Source: Candidatus Lernaella stagnicola (GTDB lineage: Bacteria; Lernaellota; Lernaellaia; Lernaellales; Lernaellaceae). Taken from it: DNA of 64,000 bases. The position numbers and the translations under genes are program-made. The stretch is taken from contig JAVCCK010000022.1 in assembly GCA_030765525.1 (NCBI GenBank), forward strand, positions 1-64,000. The letters run 5' to 3'. Under the pieces are notes generated by a model. The model saw only the letters and a list, made by a program, of their open reading frames with translations. It was not told the DNA's origin and searched no databases. The stretch's first letter is position 1, and every line of letters begins with the position of its first letter. Positions 60,568-64,000 of the stretch are shown here, one piece after another.

Positions 60568-61056
60568 TCATTCGCCCCACTTCCAGTGTCCCTCGTTCGT
60601 GAGAGCGTAGAATTGGTCCTCCAGCACTTTATGGTGCAGAGACTCCTCACTGGCCAGCTTGCGGAACATTTCGACAATCTCGGGTGCCTGCGCGCGCTCG
60701 GCCAAGTCGAGGTAGGCTTGTTCGGCCTTTTGTTCCGCCTCCAGCGCGATATTGATCACATCTACGGCAGCCGCTTTTTCCACGTCATCGAGTGTTCCAG
60801 CGTTGCCGCCGGGTCGTTCCGGCAAAAACTCGGTGCCGGTGTAGCCCGGCCAGTCGCCGCTAAGCAGCGACTCGCGCAGTCGTTTCAGGCTCTCAAAATG
60901 CGCCCGTTCGAAGCGAGCCAATTGGCCGAACATGTCTTGTCCGCGCGGGTCGGTGCTGGATTCGGCCGCTGCCGCGTAGAACGCCGCCGCGTCGGCTTCG
61001 GCCTGCATCGCCAGGTCGATCGCGTCGGCCAAGCTGAAATCGTCGAGAGTAATCAT
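60568..61056 (-). CDS. Ferritin-like diiron (rubrerythrin-type) protein without rubredoxin domain
   Basis: A 162-residue four-helix protein with the diiron pattern of rubrerythrins: [48 protein letters not shown] and [16 protein letters not shown]. It ends GHWKWGE and lacks the C-terminal rubredoxin domain of the neighbouring rubrerythrin. Peroxide reduction or iron handling is likely. 40 bases before the rubredoxin, 12 after the rubrerythrin gene. Confidence 0.88.
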   Translation of the reverse strand: MITLDDFSLADAIDLAMQAEADAAAFYAAAAESSTDPRGQDMFGQLARFERAHFESLKRLRESLLSGDWPGYTGTEFLPERPGGNAGTLDDVEKAAAVDVINIALEAEQKAEQAYLDLAERAQAPEIVEMFRKLASEESLHHKVLEDQFYALTNEGHWKWGE

Positions 61057-61068
61057 CGTGTTTCCCGT

Positions 61069-61644
61069 TTACCAGTTTTCGCCAAGTAGTTCGAAGTACG
61101 CCTGCGGGTGCTGACACGCCGGGCATTTCGCCGGCGCTTCCAGGCCTTCGTAGACATAGCCGCAATTTATGCAACGCCATTTGACGGTTTCGCCCCTTTT
61201 GAAGACCAAGCCCTGTTCCACGTTGTGAAGCAGATCGCGATAGCGCTTTTCGTGCTGTTTCTCGGCCACCGATACCGCCCGGAACAATTGCGCCACTTCG
61301 CCGAACCCTTCTTCGTCGGCGATGGCCGCGAATCCCGGATACATATCGGTCCACTCGTGATGTTCGCCCTCGGCCGCGTGCAGTAGATGCACGGCCGTGT
61401 CGCCGATGACGCCGGCCGGAAAAGCGGCCACGATTTCGACATCGCCGCCCTCAAGATGCGAGAAGAAGCGTTTGGCGTGCTCTTTTTCCTGGTCCGCCGT
61501 TTCAGCGAAAATCAGTGAAATCTGAACGAAGCCTTCTTTTTTCGCGACGCTGGAAGCGAAATTATAACGGTTGCGAGCCTGTGATTCACCGGCAAAGGCC
61601 GTCAGCAGGTTTATTTCGGTTTTGGTCCCTTTCACGCTGGCCAT
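61069..61644 (-). CDS. Rubrerythrin
   Basis: A 191-residue rubrerythrin: diiron domain ([64 protein letters not shown]) followed by a rubredoxin-like domain ([10 protein letters not shown] ... [13 protein letters not shown]). It reduces hydrogen peroxide to water in anaerobes. First gene of the five-gene stress operon, with a perfect TAAGGAGG site. No PerR-type palindrome was seen in the 87 bases between it and the regulator gene. Confidence 0.96.
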   Translation of the reverse strand: MASVKGTKTEINLLTAFAGESQARNRYNFASSVAKKEGFVQISLIFAETADQEKEHAKRFFSHLEGGDVEIVAAFPAGVIGDTAVHLLHAAEGEHHEWTDMYPGFAAIADEEGFGEVAQLFRAVSVAEKQHEKRYRDLLHNVEQGLVFKRGETVKWRCINCGYVYEGLEAPAKCPACQHPQAYFELLGENW

Positions 61645-61731
61645 GGATGCCTCCTTAAAAAACGGCTGTTATGCGTTGATGGTTCTAGTGCCCTGGTTGT
61701 TGTTTTAAATCCGAACCCAACATATCAATGC

Positions 61732-62160
61732 CTAGTGTGCGGTGGGGCCGTCGCCTTGAAGCCTTTCGCGACACGCATGGCATACGCCGCGCACTTCAAA
61801 CAAAACATTGCTTACTTCGAAATCCAGATCGTCAGGTAAACTCAGGTTGATCGGTCCCACCGCGCTCACCGGAAGATCGAATAGCCGTTCGCAATTCGTG
61901 CACCGCGCATGATGATGGTAGTGCGTGCGCCCGTCGTACCGCCGTTGCGCCCCACCGAATTCCAGCTTGTTTACCAGGCCTTGCTCGCACAACACGTCCA
62001 GGTTTCGATACACGGTGCCCAAACTGATGCGGGGGATCCTTCGGCGCACGATTTGATACACTTCGTCCGCAGTGGGATGGCTGTCCAGATTCTTCAACGC
62101 ACTCAAGGTGATTTCCCGCTGCCGGGTCATCCGGAACCGACGAGGATTTTCTTCAGTCAT
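61732..62160 (-). CDS. perR: Fur-family peroxide regulator PerR
   Basis: A 142-residue Fur-family repressor. Winged helix with MTRQREITLSALKNLDSHPTADEVYQIV and ISLGTVYRNLDVLCEQG. The regulatory metal residues match PerR: His in HPTADE, Asp in RYDGRT, HHH region, and Asp (not Glu) in LFDL, which in B. subtilis PerR distinguishes peroxide sensing from Fur. Structural zinc CTNC and CHAC. The ATG at 62160 gives the usual N-terminus; an ATG at 62187 is possible. Promoter and operator-like box lie just upstream, so self-repression is likely. Confidence 0.9.
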   Translation of the reverse strand: MTEENPRRFRMTRQREITLSALKNLDSHPTADEVYQIVRRRIPRISLGTVYRNLDVLCEQGLVNKLEFGGAQRRYDGRTHYHHHARCTNCERLFDLPVSAVGPINLSLPDDLDFEVSNVLFEVRGVCHACRERLQGDGPTAH

Positions 62161-62191
62161 GCCGTTGAACCCAATCGTTCGTGCCATTACT

Positions 62192-62210
62192 AAGAACAAT
62201 TATCATTATC
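62192..62210. promoter_or_regulatory. perR: Fur/PerR-type operator box
   Basis: The 19 bases match the palindromic Fur box (GATAATGATAATCATTATC) at 14 positions, with the right half perfect. It lies 15 bases downstream of the -10 element, in or next to the transcription start of perR. Confidence 0.65.
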
Positions 62211-62224
62211 TATAAGTGCCTTAA

Positions 62225-62254
62225 CTTATAATACACGCGGCTTTTCAAAGTCAA
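62225..62254 (-). promoter_or_regulatory. perR: Predicted sigma70-type promoter of perR
   Basis: On the minus strand TTGACT (62254-62249), 18 bases, TATAAG (62230-62225). Five of six matches in each element. Confidence 0.7.
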
Positions 62255-62488
62255 GACCAAACCGAGCCGATTAGTGATTATTTTTAGATTAAATTTTCCT
62301 GTTTTTCCAAAACCGCGGGGAACGAAGCCCGCTAACGACGCTTCCCCGACATCACGGAACTTGGCACGGGCTTTTCGCCCGGAACGACGGAACCAACCGT
62401 GCCCGACGCCTCTCTAACAAGTTGACGGGCCCGCCTCGAATCCGGTGCTCCGTCTCTAGTCGATCCGCCAAAGCGCGCCGCAAAGTAG

Positions 62489-62986
62489 ATGATGATGCGT
62501 CGCCTATTTTTCCTCGTAGGTCTCCTGGTTTTCCTGACCGCCGCCAGCGGATTCGCGGCCGAGTACAACGTTACCTACACCCGCGTCGTGGACGGCGATA
62601 CCTTCGTTGTGCAGCACGAGAACGGCGCCATCGACAAAGTGCGCATCATCGGCTTGGACACGCCCGAACTGCACCACCCGCGAAAACCGGTCGAATTCTT
62701 CGCCAAAGAGGCTAAGGAAAAGGCCGTCTCGCTGGTATTGAATAAGAAGCTCGTGTTGCGCACCGATCCGACCAACGCGGCCCGCAACCACCGCGGCCGT
62801 TACGGGCGATTGCTGGTAAACGTTTACCTACCGGGCAATCGTGATTTCGCGCTGGTCATGATCCGTGAAGGCTATGCCCACGCCTACGTCAAATACCCTT
62901 TTACCGCCGAGCGCATGAACCGCTACCGGCAGGCGGAACGAAAAGCCCGCCGGGAGGAACGGGGCCTTTGGGGCTCTACCCCCTAG
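62489..62986 (+). CDS. Secreted thermonuclease-like (SNase) nuclease
   Basis: A 165-residue protein with a signal peptide (residues 1-23, ASGFA) and an SNase domain: VVDGDTFVV, RIIGLDTPEL, the Arg in RGRYGRLLVNVYL and REGYAHAYVKYP. It should cleave DNA or RNA outside the cytoplasm with Ca2+. The start is a run of ATGATGATG without a good ribosome binding site. A weak hairpin (AAAAGC-TCG-GCTTTT, 63084-63098) follows about 100 bases downstream. Confidence 0.92.
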   Translation: MMMRRLFFLVGLLVFLTAASGFAAEYNVTYTRVVDGDTFVVQHENGAIDKVRIIGLDTPELHHPRKPVEFFAKEAKEKAVSLVLNKKLVLRTDPTNAARNHRGRYGRLLVNVYLPGNRDFALVMIREGYAHAYVKYPFTAERMNRYRQAERKARREERGLWGSTP

Positions 62987-63227
62987 CGCCCCGGCGTTGC
63001 ACGGCACATCCGGTCCTGGCTCTAATCCGCGTACCAAGCGACGCAACTCGCCCCCCCCTTTACAGCGGTGAGAACCAAACGCAAAAAGCTCGGCTTTTCA
63101 ATATATTACGACTAATTATCAATAGCGATTAGGTGTTGTGATTCGTGCTTCAGATGCGTACACTTCTTCTTCGCAAAATTAGTCGCCGCGGCGGCTTATA
63201 AAGAAAACAAGCGGAGAGATCATTCGA

Positions 63228-64000
63228 GTGACACGCAACTTGGGACTTTTCATCGGCGTATTGGTTCTCGCCTTCTCTTTTCTGCTACCGCTGCCGGGCG
63301 TCGCCGAACGCACGGCCACCGGAATCGCGGACTATCACACCCTGCCCCTGCCACAACGCCCGCGCGATGCCGTCCGAGGTTCGGCTTTCGCGAAGCAAAC
63401 CGCCAACCTGCCTGCCGCTGAGCGGCAACGCGCCGCCGTCTCCGAAATACTAGCCGGGAACATCCCGGACTTCCTGCGCGCCTTCCGACCGGTGGAACTC
63501 AGCCACAACGGGCGTCGGGCGACGATCTTCGTCTCGCCTGACTATCTGGCGGTCGGTTCCAGCGACGACTTTCTGCGCGTCCCGCTCAACTACCCGGCCG
63601 CCGCGGCGGTTCTGTCGTCTCTGGATTGTGTCCTGCCGACCCCGAAAATTGTCGATGCGGTGTACCGGCAGTCCCGCCGGAAGCTGCGGCCCCAGCCGCT
63701 ACCGCCTTGTAGCGCCATGACTTCCAACGCGTACTTCCTGAACCACCAACGGATGATTGAAGAGCAGCTTGGTGCCTGCCCCATCGGCATCATTACCTCG
63801 GGGCACAAAAAGGACGTCGTGCTCACCAACCGCCTTCGCCGCCGGCCGGGCAGTATCGCCATCTACGGTTGGCATCATGCCAGCGGCCGGCCGATCCAAC
63901 CGCTGAGCACGGTTCATGAGGCGGCCTATGCCGATTACAGCCACGGAATTCGCGCGGTGCATCGTACGGTGATGATCGATGGTCGAGAAGTGGACCTTCT
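63228..64000 (+). CDS. Exported protein of unknown function (3' end missing)
   Basis: The frame from the GTG at 63228 stays open to the end of the window (257 codons). GCGGAGAG lies 7 bases upstream. A signal peptide spans ~1-27 (GVLVLAFSFLLPLPGVA). The visible part contains SHNGRRATIFVSPDYLAVGSS, a Cys-containing region, LTNRLRRRPGSIAIYGWHH and HEAAYADYSHGIRAVHR. The pattern H..YADYSHG.R recurs, from memory, in uncharacterised periplasmic proteins of Gram-negative bacteria; no function is known to me. The cysteines may form disulfides. Confidence 0.75.
   Translation, partial: MTRNLGLFIGVLVLAFSFLLPLPGVAERTATGIADYHTLPLPQRPRDAVRGSAFAKQTANLPAAERQRAAVSEILAGNIPDFLRAFRPVELSHNGRRATIFVSPDYLAVGSSDDFLRVPLNYPAAAAVLSSLDCVLPTPKIVDAVYRQSRRKLRPQPLPPCSAMTSNAYFLNHQRMIEEQLGACPIGIITSGHKKDVVLTNRLRRRPGSIAIYGWHHASGRPIQPLSTVHEAAYADYSHGIRAVHRTVMIDGREVDL

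Overview
The window is a GC-rich, gene-dense stretch of a Gram-negative bacterial chromosome, probably from an uncultivated, deltaproteobacteria/Myxococcota-like lineage. This placement is an inference. It rests on lipoboxes and Sec signals on many exported proteins, recurrent Asp-rich linkers, C-terminal GGCGC tails, and a metabolism that mixes anaerobic and low-oxygen traits: bidirectional NAD-linked [NiFe]-hydrogenase, cytochrome bd oxidase, superoxide reductase, rubrerythrin and radical SAM enzymes. I found no rRNA, tRNA, CRISPR array, prophage or insertion sequence.

Layout. 1-3330: four tightly packed genes of an unrecognised membrane complex, the first truncated by the window edge. 3462-7529: a giant secreted subtilisin-like protein that has lost catalytic residues. 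7580-11091: FAD oxidoreductase, creatininase-family protein and GH1 beta-glucosidase. 11151-13190: three tandem AIM24/TIGR00266 paralogues. 13477-17193: reductase with a histone-H1-like tail, SEC-C protein and two membrane proteins. 17190-21778: GAF-GGDEF cyclase, small Asp-repeat protein, B12-binding radical SAM protein, endonuclease III-like glycosylase and zinc-ribbon protein. 21831-31872 (minus strand): a complete hox/hyp locus for a group 3d-type [NiFe]-hydrogenase, in transcription order hoxF-hoxU-hoxY-hoxH-protease-receiver, a strong terminator, then truncated hypF-hypC-hypD-hypE-hypA-hypB. 32255-35664: methyltransferase, NAD salvage pair pncA-pncB and a DJ-1/PfpI protein. 36272-41539: a signalling cluster (pseudo-receiver/TPR protein, canonical receiver, multi-PAS kinase). 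41565-49260: GH31 lipoprotein, MBL hydrolase behind a structured leader with a terminator, two ArsA/Get3-type ATPases and a six-hairpin glycosidase-like lipoprotein. 49483-53538: mini diheme lipoprotein, KamA-family radical SAM protein and a frameshifted GGCGC protein. 53682-56092: cydAB. 56418-59394: secreted glutamyl-endopeptidase-like protein with a C-terminal sorting signal, a candidate 6S-like RNA and a Cys-rich lipoprotein with 34 consecutive Asp. 59441-62160: oxidative-stress cluster (ferritin, superoxide reductase, rubredoxin, ferritin-like protein, rubrerythrin, PerR). 62489-64000: secreted nuclease and the start of an unrecognised exported protein.

How it fits together. Hydrogenase and cytochrome bd suit a facultative or microaerobic cell that balances NAD(H) with H2. 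PerR and the superoxide reductase/rubrerythrin set handle occasional oxygen. The NAD salvage pair next to the NAD-dependent hydrogenase may be coincidental. The most distinctive theme is the exported Asp-rich proteins. Those with an N-terminal lipobox carry the Asp tract just after the lipid cysteine. Those with a plain signal peptide carry it at the C-terminus, followed by GGCGC. This is consistent with two alternative routes to a common surface location.
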